From assembly GCA_017881445.1 (NCBI GenBank), contig JADGQX010000022.1, positions 1 through 32,719 of the forward strand: a DNA stretch of 32,719 nucleotides. Reading direction: 5' to 3'. Source of the DNA: Gemmatimonadota bacterium (GTDB lineage: Bacteria > Gemmatimonadota > Gemmatimonadetes > Longimicrobiales > RSA9). Positions 1-6,427 of the stretch are shown piece by piece. The notes under the pieces are model-generated. The model was not told the DNA's origin, did not search any database, and worked only from the letters and a program-made list of their open reading frames with translations. Both the position numbers and the translations under genes were made by a program. Positions within the stretch are counted from its first letter, which is position 1; each line of letters begins with the position of its first letter.

Positions 1-1
1 C

Positions 2-838
2 GGCGTGATCGTGCGGGTGGCGCTGCAGCCGCTGGCGGACCTGGAGCAGACGGCGGCGCGGGTGCAGGCGGGGGACCTGGGAGCGCGGGCGCCGACGTCG
101 CCGCTTTCGGACCGGAAGCTGGAGCACCTGATCTCGACGTTCAACGGCATGCTGGAGGCGCTGGCCGGTTACCGGCAGCAGCTGCGTCGTCTGGCCGCGC
201 AGGCGCTGGGCGCGGAGGAAGAGGAGCGGAAGCGGATCGCCCGGGAACTGCACGACGACACGGCGCAGATCATGGCGTCGCTGCTGATCCGGCTGCGGGT
301 GGCGCAGCGGGCACAGGAAGCGGCCCAGCGGGATTCGATCCTGGAGGAAGTCCGGGAAGGTCTGGCGCAGGCGCTGGACGGGGTGCGGCGCTATGCCCGG
401 GGCCTGCGGCCGCCGGCGCTGGACGAGCTGGGGCTGTTGCCGGCGATCGACGCGTACGCGCGAGAGATCACGGAGGCGGCGGGGCTCGCGCTGGAGGTGC
501 GCGAGGAGCCGATCGAGGGGCTCTTGACGCCGGAGGCGGAGCTGGCGCTGTATCGCATCGTGCAGGAGGCGCTCACCAACGCCTGCCGGCACGCGCACGC
601 GTCGCGCGTGCGTGTGAGCGTGGGGCGCTCGGACCATCGGGTGGTGGCATCGGTGGAAGATGACGGCCGAGGCTTCCGGGTGGAGGATGCCATTGGCGCG
701 GGGCACCGTCTGGGCCTGTTCGGCATGCGGGAGCGCGCGTCATACGTGGGTGGGAATGTGGAGGTAACCAGCGAGCTGGGGGTCGGAACCCGCGTCACCG
801 CGGCGATTCCCACTCGTGAAGGAGAGCGCTATGCCTGA
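2..838 (+). CDS. NarL-family sensor histidine kinase, 5'-truncated by the window edge
   Basis: C-terminal part of a two-component sensor kinase; the reading frame is open to the left edge, so the N-terminal sensor and membrane segments are missing. Numbering from the GTG at position 5: a HAMP-like linker covers residues 5-60 (PLADLEQTAARVQAGDLGAR), followed by a HisKA_3 dimerisation/phosphoacceptor domain with the motif RIARELHDD, putting the phosphorylated His at about residue 83. The HATPase_c domain follows with N-box (QEALTNACRHA), G1 (DDGRGF) and G2 (GLFGMRERA). HisKA_3 kinases pair with LuxR/NarL response regulators, and such a gene follows with an 8-nt overlap, so the two are almost certainly a cognate pair. 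The signal sensed cannot be read from the visible part. Confidence 0.93.
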   Translation, partial: GVIVRVALQPLADLEQTAARVQAGDLGARAPTSPLSDRKLEHLISTFNGMLEALAGYRQQLRRLAAQALGAEEEERKRIARELHDDTAQIMASLLIRLRVAQRAQEAAQRDSILEEVREGLAQALDGVRRYARGLRPPALDELGLLPAIDAYAREITEAAGLALEVREEPIEGLLTPEAELALYRIVQEALTNACRHAHASRVRVSVGRSDHRVVASVEDDGRGFRVEDAIGAGHRLGLFGMRERASYVGGNVEVTSELGVGTRVTAAIPTREGERYA

Positions 839-1487
839 CCTGATCCGGATCCTGCTCGTGGACGACCACGCCGTGCTGCGCGCGGGCCTCAAGGCGCTCC
901 TCGATGCCGAGGACGACCTGCGCGTCGTAGGCGAGGCGGGCACGGGCGAGGAAGCCATTGACAAGGTGAAGCTGGTGAAGCCCGATGTCGTCATCATGGA
1001 CCTGTCCATGCCCGGCATCGGCGGCCTGGAGGCCACCAAGAAGATCGCCGAGCTCGGCCTCGGCACCAAGGTGCTGGTCCTCACCGTCCACGCCGAGGAG
1101 GAGTACCTGCTCCCGGTCCTCGAGGCGGGCGGCAGCGGTTACGTCACCAAGACCAGTGCCGACATCGATCTCATCCAGGCCATCCGCACCGTCGCCCGCG
1201 ACGAGGTCTTCCTCTACCCCAGCGCAACCCGTCTCCTGCTGCGTCGCTACAAGCAGGCGGAGGAGGACCGCAAGGAGAGCCCGGTCGCCCTGCTCAGCGA
1301 GCGCGAGCGGGAGGTGCTCGCGCAGACCGCCGAAGGCTTCAGCTCGGCCGAGATCGGCAAGCGCCTTTTCATCTCGCCCAAGACCGTGGACACCTACCGC
1401 TCGCGCATCATGGAGAAGCTCAAGCTGAACCACCGCTCGGAGCTGGTTCGCTTCGCCCTGCGCACGGGCCTGCTCAAGGTCGAGTAG
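831..1487 (+). CDS. NarL/FixJ-type response regulator (REC + LuxR HTH)
   Basis: A 218-residue DNA-binding response regulator. The receiver domain (about residues 5-120) has the acidic pair Asp11/Asp12 and phosphoacceptor Asp57 in VVIMDLSMPG, plus a conserved Lys in YVTKTSA. The C-terminal LuxR/GerE helix-turn-helix (about 150-213) shows LSEREREVLAQTAEGFSSAE and the recognition-helix region SPKTVDTYRSRIMEKL. I chose ATG 831 over a GTG at 816 because AAGGAG lies at 819-824 with six bases of spacing and the protein then begins directly before the first receiver strand. It overlaps the kinase stop codon, implying translational coupling. Target genes are unknown. Confidence 0.95.
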   Translation: MPDLIRILLVDDHAVLRAGLKALLDAEDDLRVVGEAGTGEEAIDKVKLVKPDVVIMDLSMPGIGGLEATKKIAELGLGTKVLVLTVHAEEEYLLPVLEAGGSGYVTKTSADIDLIQAIRTVARDEVFLYPSATRLLLRRYKQAEEDRKESPVALLSEREREVLAQTAEGFSSAEIGKRLFISPKTVDTYRSRIMEKLKLNHRSELVRFALRTGLLKVE

Positions 1488-1500
1488 CCGGCCGGCGCCC

Positions 1501-1529
1501 TTTTCCCGGGCCGGTCGCGCGGCTATATT
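1501..1529 (+). promoter_or_regulatory. Putative promoter of the small gene at 1619
   Basis: TATATT at 1524-1529 is a good -10 element, rare in this G+C-rich sequence. Seventeen bases upstream is TTTTCC (1501-1506), a weak -35 matching TTGACA at three of six positions. It lies between the response regulator and the next small gene, so that gene could be transcribed on its own. Confidence 0.45.
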
Positions 1530-1618
1530 TCACCGGCTGAAAGCCGTCATGCACGGCAGCACCAACGCCGCGGCGGGGCCATGGCTCACGCGGCTGGAAA
1601 CCAATACAAGGAGGCCTT

Positions 1619-1909
1619 TTGGCTCGTAGACGGACCGATAAGAAGCCGCAGCGCCCGAAGTCCAGCTTCGAAACCGCCCGCGATGAGTTGTTCCGCGTGA
1701 TCCGCGAGTGCGGCGTGATCGACGCCCACGAGGAGGACAAGGGTCCGTGGATGGAGGAGACAGTGGCGTTCATGGCGGAGCGCTATCCGGACCTCAGCCC
1801 GGCCGAGCTGGGCGCCCTGCGGGACCTGGGGCTTCGTTTCTGCCAGCCGGTGATCCCCCACGGCAAGGAACACGCGCCGCGCTCCAACGAGGAAGCGAAC
1901 GCGGCCTGA
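1619..1909 (+). CDS. Small conserved-looking protein of unknown function
   Basis: A 96-residue protein I do not recognise. It has a basic N-terminus (MARRRTDKK) and then a mainly helical acidic body containing FETARDELFRVIRECGV and DLSPAELGALRDLGLRFC; there is no signal peptide or membrane segment. The start is a TTG at 1619 preceded by AAGGAGG at 1608-1614; the four-base spacing is short, so the start is not certain. Strong third-position G/C bias and the good ribosome-binding site support coding. It stands alone between a candidate promoter (1501-1529) and a non-coding gap of more than 400 bases. Confidence 0.7.
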   Translation: MARRRTDKKPQRPKSSFETARDELFRVIRECGVIDAHEEDKGPWMEETVAFMAERYPDLSPAELGALRDLGLRFCQPVIPHGKEHAPRSNEEANAA

Positions 1910-2216
1910 CCTGCCCGTGGAAGCCCGCGCCCCGGTTCCGGAGGCGCGGCGGCGCCGGCCGTTCGGCGGGCGCTGATCCCACGCACTTCATCGACCCTGC
2001 CGCGCGACGATCGCGCTTGTGGCCGCAACCAGTCCGCGCCCACGAGAAACCCATCCAGCCAGCTACTCATCCCGCCCGACCCGCGCCCGACGGCCGCGGC
2101 AGCCGGAAAGTGGGCGCGCCGGTGCGCTGAGCCACTCCCGGGGGCCAGCTCGCCGCTCGCCCGCGGCCCCTGGCCCCGCGCTGCCCGCAAGCGGGCCCAC
2201 CTACGACCCGTAGGGG

Positions 2217-2245
2217 TGGCAACGGGTATAGGTACCCATTACATT
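2217..2245 (+). promoter_or_regulatory. Weak candidate promoter of the TPR/zinc-ribbon cluster
   Basis: TGGCAA (2217-2222), 17 bases, then TACATT (2240-2245). The -10 matches four of six consensus positions and the -35 three of six. It sits in a local A+T-richer pocket, 78 bases before the start codon of the TPR gene. A KpnI-like GGTACC palindrome lies in the spacer. Confidence 0.35.
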
Positions 2246-2247
2246 GT

Positions 2248-2273
2248 GGTCGTCGCCAGTCGCGGCGACGACC
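2248..2273 (+). other. Perfect 10-bp inverted repeat in the TPR gene leader
   Basis: GGTCGTCGCC (2248-2257) and GGCGACGACC (2264-2273) are exact reverse complements around a six-base loop. No T-run follows, so it is not an intrinsic terminator. It overlaps the expected transcription start of the candidate promoter, so it may be a DNA operator or a 5' RNA stem. Confidence 0.55.
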
Positions 2274-2290
2274 TCCTTCCCAGGATCCCG

Positions 2291-2314
2291 TTTTCTCTCG
2301 AAGTAGAGAGGAGG
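2291..2314 (+). promoter_or_regulatory. Hairpin masking the Shine-Dalgarno sequence of the TPR gene
   Basis: CTCTC (2295-2299) pairs exactly with GAGAG (2306-2310) across the loop GAAGTA. T2291-T2294 can extend the stem with two A-U-type or wobble pairs on each side (T-G, T-A, T-G, T-G) through G2314. The paired strand AGAGGAGG (2307-2314) is the whole ribosome-binding site of the gene at 2323, so folding would block initiation. The extension relies on G-U wobbles. Confidence 0.45.
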
Positions 2315-2322
2315 CGCCGACC

Positions 2323-3381
2323 ATGCCCGCACCGTTCCTCAGCTCCGAGGAGTACGATGAACGCGCGCATCGCCAGTACGACTGCGGCGACTACGACGCC
2401 GCCCTGGAAACGCTGAAGGAGGGGCTTCACCTGTATGCGAGCTCCGTAGAGCTCCACGTGGGGATGGGGTACACGCGGCTGGCGCGGGAGGAGTTCGCGC
2501 TGGCCAGGCAGGCGTTCGAGCGGGGCCTGGTGCTGGACCCGGAGCACGACGACGGGCTGGTGGGGCTGGGAGAGACGCTGCTGCGGTTCGGCCGGCACGC
2601 GGAAGCGCTCAGCCTGTTCGAGCAGGCTCGCCGTCTGGGTTGTAGCGAGGACGTGGACCTGCTGCTGTCGATGGGGCGGGGGCTGTACCGGGAGCGGCTG
2701 TACGAGGAGGCACGCGAGGCCTTCGACGAGGCGATCTCGGCGAGCCCGACCAACGCGGAGGCGGAGGCGGCGCTGGGGTACACGCTGCACCGCCTGGGCG
2801 AGGAGGTGGCGGCGCGGCGACACCTGCGCCGTGCGCTGCACCTGGACGGGGACCTGCACGAGGCGCGAATCTACCTGGGTCATCTGCTCTACGACCGGGG
2901 GGAATGGCGGCGAGCGCTGGAGCAGTTCGAGGGCGTGCCGGTGGAGGAGCACTTCGACACGCTGGCGCTCTGGCGGGTCCTGGAGCTGAAGCGGGCGATC
3001 CGCGGCGAGGAGCTCGGCGGTGCGAAGCTGGCGCCGTGGGAAACGCGACTGGAGGAGATCGAGTCGGATTCGGACCCGATCGACGCGCTGCTGGCGGAGA
3101 TCGAGGCGGGCTCGGCGGACGATGGGGACCAGGAGGAGGAGGAGGACGGCGTCGCACACCGGGTACAGACGCCGGAGGGCCACGTTTACGTGGGCAGCTG
3201 GCGGGACATTCTCCGGCAGATCCGGGACGTGCGCGGCGACGATGGTGAGAGCATCGCACAGTTCATGCGTAGGGAAGCCGAGAGAGAGCGGGCGCGCACC
3301 GGAGTTCGCATCCCGGTGGACGATCCGGAGGCGTTCCTGAGAGCCAGTGCCCGCGCGGGACTCCTGCGCATCGAGTGTTGA
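2323..3381 (+). CDS. Soluble tetratricopeptide-repeat protein, unknown partner
   Basis: A 352-residue protein without signal peptide or membrane segment, probably cytoplasmic. Roughly residues 10-215 form tandem TPR helix pairs with the usual Gly/Ala/Ala spacing, for example YDCGDYDAALETLKEGL, ARQAFERGLVLDP, YEEAREAFDEAISASP and GEWRRALEQFEG. The C-terminal third is not TPR: a strongly acidic stretch (DDGDQEEEEDG, about 266-276) and then a possible small domain containing VYVGSWRDILRQIRDVRG. TPRs bind other proteins, so it is probably a scaffold or adaptor. The start has AGGAGG at 2309-2314. The next gene follows within five bases and is also TPR-bearing, suggesting a shared complex. Confidence 0.88.
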   Translation: MPAPFLSSEEYDERAHRQYDCGDYDAALETLKEGLHLYASSVELHVGMGYTRLAREEFALARQAFERGLVLDPEHDDGLVGLGETLLRFGRHAEALSLFEQARRLGCSEDVDLLLSMGRGLYRERLYEEAREAFDEAISASPTNAEAEAALGYTLHRLGEEVAARRHLRRALHLDGDLHEARIYLGHLLYDRGEWRRALEQFEGVPVEEHFDTLALWRVLELKRAIRGEELGGAKLAPWETRLEEIESDSDPIDALLAEIEAGSADDGDQEEEEDGVAHRVQTPEGHVYVGSWRDILRQIRDVRGDDGESIAQFMRREAERERARTGVRIPVDDPEAFLRASARAGLLRIEC

Positions 3382-3385
3382 TCGG

Positions 3386-4402
3386 ATGATCGACTCCTCA
3401 CGCGTGCTCCGGCCGTTATCCGAGGCGGGAGACGCGACAGACAGGCTGGTGACATACGAGCGGCCCGCCGAGTTGGCGGAGGCGCTGGAGGCGACGTGGA
3501 GCGCGGTAGAGCGGTCCCTTCGCCTCTTGCTGCGTTCGCACACGGCGGTGGCGGAGTCGGAGCGGCTGGGCGCGTTCTCGCCCGAGGAGATGCCGCTGCC
3601 GCGACTGGTGGAGGCGCTGCGCAAGCACAACCTGGTGAGCATGGAGTTGGCCGGGCGGGTGCACGAGCTGGCGCAGGCGGCGCAGCGGGCCGCGAGCGGC
3701 GATGTGCGGGCCTCGGACGCGGATGTGGCGCGCCAGGCGGTGATGGACCTGCGCCGGGATGTGATGACGGCGGCGGACAGCCCGATCCAGGAAGTGGCGC
3801 ATCGGGCGGTAGAGACGGGGGCGGTGGAGGAGCCGGTGCAAGCGGTGCGGTCTCCCCGACGCCGGCCGCCGCTGATCCTGGGCCTGATCGGGCTGATCCT
3901 GTTGGCGGTGGCGGGGACCCTGGTCTACTTCTTCTTCCGTGGCGGCAGCGAGGACGCGGCGGGTATGGCGGCGTTCCAGGAGCAGCGGCTGGGCGTCGCG
4001 GAGGAGAAGTTCCGGCAGTCGCTCGACCGCAAGCCGGACGACCTCCTGGCTCTGCTGTACCTGGGCCGGATCTACCGGCGGCAGGGGCGGCTGGCGTCGG
4101 CGGACAGCATGCTCGGGATGGCGATGCACTACGCTCCGGAAGACCCGGATGTCCGACGGGAGCGGGGTCACCTGCTGATGGCTGCCGGGCAGCCGTCCAA
4201 GGCGGCCATCGAGTACGATGCCGCCATCCGCGCGGACCCGAGCGAGAAGCTGAACTGGCTGGCGCTGGTGCAGGCGCTGCGGGCGGCAAACGACCCGCGG
4301 GTCGAGGACGTGATCCAGCGTGCGCCGGCGGACGTCCAGGCGGCGCTCCGCTCCTCGGTGGTGGCGCCCGCGCCGGGGCCGCTTCCCGCGAACCCGCGCT
4401 AG
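3386..4402 (+). CDS. Membrane-anchored TPR protein
   Basis: A 338-residue protein with an N-terminal, mainly helical region of about 160 residues, one transmembrane segment at about 163-185 (LILGLIGLILLAVAGTLVY), and a C-terminal TPR region at about 195-300 (GVAEEKFRQSLDRKPDDLLA, YLGRIYRRQGRLASADSMLG, AAIEYDAAIRADP). The basic patch SPRRRPP just before the membrane helix suggests the N-terminal part is cytoplasmic and the TPRs face the periplasm. The ATG at 3386 is preferred over an upstream start at 3347 that would overlap the previous gene by 35 bases. It is in an apparent operon with the soluble TPR gene before it and the zinc-ribbon gene after it. Function unknown. Confidence 0.85.
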   Translation: MIDSSRVLRPLSEAGDATDRLVTYERPAELAEALEATWSAVERSLRLLLRSHTAVAESERLGAFSPEEMPLPRLVEALRKHNLVSMELAGRVHELAQAAQRAASGDVRASDADVARQAVMDLRRDVMTAADSPIQEVAHRAVETGAVEEPVQAVRSPRRRPPLILGLIGLILLAVAGTLVYFFFRGGSEDAAGMAAFQEQRLGVAEEKFRQSLDRKPDDLLALLYLGRIYRRQGRLASADSMLGMAMHYAPEDPDVRRERGHLLMAAGQPSKAAIEYDAAIRADPSEKLNWLALVQALRAANDPRVEDVIQRAPADVQAALRSSVVAPAPGPLPANPR

Positions 4403-4427
4403 GCCTTCAACCCCAGGCGAGCGATTC

Positions 4428-5267
4428 ATGGACAGCGTAGTCCAGCGGCTGCACCTGGCTCTGGCGGAGGCCCTCGGGCGGCGGCGTCCCGACTTCGAGA
4501 CGGAGCCAGTCACCGTGGCGGAGGTCTACCAGGAGCTGGTGCCGTACCGGAGCGCGCGCACCACGGTGGGCTTCGAGATGAACGCCGACTACGAGCACGC
4601 GCTGCTGCGGCTGCTTTCGGGCGAAGATGGCCTCGTCCGGCTGGAGCCGGAGGAAGTGCGGGACGAGCTGCGGCGCGAGCTGGCCACGCCCAATCCGGAC
4701 GTGACGCTGTTCCGGCGCTATGCGGCCTGCGACGTGTGGGTGTACCAGCCGCCCGCAACGCCGGGAGCCGCTGAGGAGATCGGCCCACCCGAGCCCGAGC
4801 AGCCGACCGACTGGACGCCCGACTGGCTGGAGGCGGCGGCGAGCGAGAAGCTGGAACACGCCGGGAGCCGGCCCTGGCTGGACCCCGAGCCGGAGCCTCC
4901 CCCCGCCGCCGCCGCGCCCGAGCGGGCGGCCGAGCCGAGCCCGGCCGATGCCCCCGCCGACGCCTTCGCGCCCTCCTATTCCGACCTGGACGGGTCCACG
5001 CCGGCCTGGGCGGATACGGCGCCGCAACCCTTGTCGCTGGAACGGGATGTGTCCCCCGGCGCCCCCGGGCGAACGGGTCCGGGCGCCGCCCAGTGCGCCT
5101 TCTGCCGGGGCGCGCTTCCGGCCGACCGGCCGGTCCGGTACTGTCCGTTCTGTGGCGTGGATCAGCAGCTCCGGCCCTGCGAGCGCTGCGGCGAGGTACT
5201 GGAGCGGGGCTGGCGCTACTGCGTGACCTGTGGAGCCGCGGCGCCGGAGCGCGCCGGCTCCGCTTGA
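4428..5267 (+). CDS. Double zinc-ribbon protein of unknown function
   Basis: A 279-residue protein, start at ATG 4428, just after the membrane TPR gene. The N-terminal 115 residues look like a compact helical domain (VAEVYQELVPYRSARTTVGF, EPEEVRDELRRELATPNPDV) I cannot name. A Pro/Ala/Glu-rich low-complexity linker of about 100 residues follows. The C-terminus carries two CxxC-x12/10-CxxC zinc ribbons: Cys223/226/239/242 and Cys251/254/265/268. Such paired ribbons usually act in protein-protein or nucleic-acid contacts. Its stop codon lies inside the -35 element of the next promoter, so the operon probably ends here. Confidence 0.83.
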   Translation: MDSVVQRLHLALAEALGRRRPDFETEPVTVAEVYQELVPYRSARTTVGFEMNADYEHALLRLLSGEDGLVRLEPEEVRDELRRELATPNPDVTLFRRYAACDVWVYQPPATPGAAEEIGPPEPEQPTDWTPDWLEAAASEKLEHAGSRPWLDPEPEPPPAAAAPERAAEPSPADAPADAFAPSYSDLDGSTPAWADTAPQPLSLERDVSPGAPGRTGPGAAQCAFCRGALPADRPVRYCPFCGVDQQLRPCERCGEVLERGWRYCVTCGAAAPERAGSA

Positions 5268-5292
5268 CGGCTCGGAGGACGCGGCCTATCTT
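5264..5292 (+). promoter_or_regulatory. Strong sigma-70-like promoter of the cytochrome c gene
   Basis: TTGACG (5264-5269), exactly 17 bases, then TATCTT (5287-5292). Matches to TTGACA/TATAAT are five of six and four of six with ideal spacing. The -35 overlaps the TGA stop of the zinc-ribbon gene. The cytochrome c start codon is 82 bases downstream of the -10 box. Confidence 0.75.
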
Positions 5293-5373
5293 CGCCGCCC
5301 GCTGGCCAGGGACAAAAGGAAGCGCGGGCGCCCGAGGTGCCCGCCCGGATGCCACGTTCCAGGGAGGACATCC

Positions 5374-5883
5374 ATGCGCAGGGAGCTGGGGAGCGTTCTG
5401 GCGATCGTGTTCGTCGCGGCATTGGCGACGGCCGCATGCGGCCAGAAGGACAACGGGTCGGCGAACGCGGTAGCGGACAGCACGGCGGCGGCGGCCCCGG
5501 CGGCCACCACGCCGGCGGCGGCGCCGGTCGCGGGCGTCACGGCGCCGGTCGCGGTTCCGCCGAACCTGCCGGCCGGCGTGACCGGTGACATGATCCAGCA
5601 GGGCGCCCAGATCTTCCGTGGGCAGTTGGCCGGGGGCACCTGCTACACCTGCCACAACATGGACGCGAGGGGCACGGCGCTCGCGCCGGACCTGACCACC
5701 AAGCCGCACCTCTGGGTCACCGACTACCCGTCCTACGTGGCGCTGATCACCAAGGGCGTGCCGACGCCGAAGAAGCACCCGGCTCCCATGCCGGCCATGG
5801 GCGGTGCCCAGCTGACGCCGGACCAGGTCAAGGCGGTCGCCGCGTACGAGTGGTCGCTGAGCAATCCTCAGGGCGGCAAGTAA
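5374..5883 (+). CDS. Lipoprotein monoheme c-type cytochrome
   Basis: A 169-residue exported electron carrier. The signal peptide ends in the lipobox ATAAC with lipidated Cys22, so the mature protein should be anchored to a membrane on the periplasmic side. An Ala/Pro/Thr-rich flexible tether follows (about 30-65). The heme-binding motif CYTCH is at 90-94, and the likely axial Met is in PMPAMGG (139-142). The fold is class I cytochrome c (Cytochrome_C domain, about 70-165). The start ATG 5374 has AGGGAGGA at 5361-5368. It has its own promoter (5264-5292) and is followed without a gap by a second lipoprotein gene, so the two may share electron-transfer work. The redox partner is not in the window. 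Confidence 0.92.
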   Translation: MRRELGSVLAIVFVAALATAACGQKDNGSANAVADSTAAAAPAATTPAAAPVAGVTAPVAVPPNLPAGVTGDMIQQGAQIFRGQLAGGTCYTCHNMDARGTALAPDLTTKPHLWVTDYPSYVALITKGVPTPKKHPAPMPAMGGAQLTPDQVKAVAAYEWSLSNPQGGK

Positions 5884-6387
5884 ATGCCCGGCTGGACCCC
5901 GGCGCCGGGGCGCCCCGATTGGGGGCGCCCCGGCGTTCTTCTTTTGTCGGTATTGTTGCTGTGCGCGCTCGCGGCGGCTTGTGGCCGGGACCGCCGTGCG
6001 GCCGGGGCGGGGAAGCACCGGCTTCCGCTCGACGGTGATACGCTCGACCTGGGAAGCGAGGTCACGGTCCACGACGTGCGCCTGGGCGGTGCCGGCGCGA
6101 GCGCGGCCATCCGGCCCGCCGCCCTGACGGTGCGCTCGGGGGACGTGATCCGTTTCGTGGCCGCCGACGCCCGCGGCCACGCCGTCGTCTTCGGGGACAG
6201 CACGCTGGCGCCGGACGTGCGCAGCTTCCTGGAGCGGACGCGCCAGCTGCAAGGGCCGCCACTGGTCAGCACGGGCGCGAGCTGGGTCGTGTCGCTGAAG
6301 GGTGCGCCGGCGGGACGGTATCCGTTCCGCTCGTTGACGCAGGACGCCGCCGGTGTCGTGGTCGTGCAACCCGCCCCCGCCAGATAG
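5884..6387 (+). CDS. Cupredoxin-like lipoprotein apparently lacking copper ligands
   Basis: A 167-residue predicted lipoprotein: hydrophobic segment LLLSVLLLCALAAAC with lipidated Cys33, then a beta-rich domain resembling plastocyanin/azurin-type cupredoxins (LTVRSGDVIRFVAADARGHAVVF; GRYPFRSLTQDAAGVVVV). The first ligand position fits His99, but where type I copper proteins have Cys-x-x-His...Met near the C-terminus this protein has Ser150, Gln153 and no Met, so it probably does not bind copper in the usual way. Its ATG follows the cytochrome stop directly (TAAATG), suggesting coupled translation; a TTG at 5944 is an alternative start. A terminator hairpin lies within the first 60 bases of the frame. 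Family assignment is moderate. Confidence 0.72.
   Translation: MPGWTPAPGRPDWGRPGVLLLSVLLLCALAAACGRDRRAAGAGKHRLPLDGDTLDLGSEVTVHDVRLGGAGASAAIRPAALTVRSGDVIRFVAADARGHAVVFGDSTLAPDVRSFLERTRQLQGPPLVSTGASWVVSLKGAPAGRYPFRSLTQDAAGVVVVQPAPAR
5903..5946 (+). terminator. Intrinsic terminator hairpin inside the start of the cupredoxin ORF
   Basis: CGCCGGGGCGCCCC (5903-5916) and GGGGCGCCCCGGCG (5922-5935) form a perfect 14-bp stem with loop GATTG, followed at once by the T-rich tract TTCTTCTTTT (5936-5945). This is a textbook rho-independent terminator for the cytochrome c transcript, yet it lies within the first 21 codons of the following reading frame. It could end most transcripts and let a fraction read through. 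Confidence 0.85.
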
Positions 6388-6427
6388 CCGGGGGCCGTTA
6401 CCCTCGAGCTCCGTCAGGCCCGGCTCC

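Larger units (their letters stand above)
1910..2322. other. 413-bp gene-free gap ending in a structured leader
   Basis: No convincing gene: the open frames here are Arg/Pro/Ala-rich with poor third-position bias. The left 280 bases show nothing I can name. The right 110 bases hold a weak promoter (2217-2245), a perfect 10-bp hairpin (2248-2273) and a hairpin covering the ribosome-binding site (2291-2314), all leading into the TPR gene at 2323. Confidence 0.6.

Noticed and set aside
1490-1515. Imperfect hairpin after the response regulator as a terminator
   Set aside because: GCCGGCGCCC and GGGCCGG can pair only with a two-base bulge, and no T-run follows; it is too weak to call.
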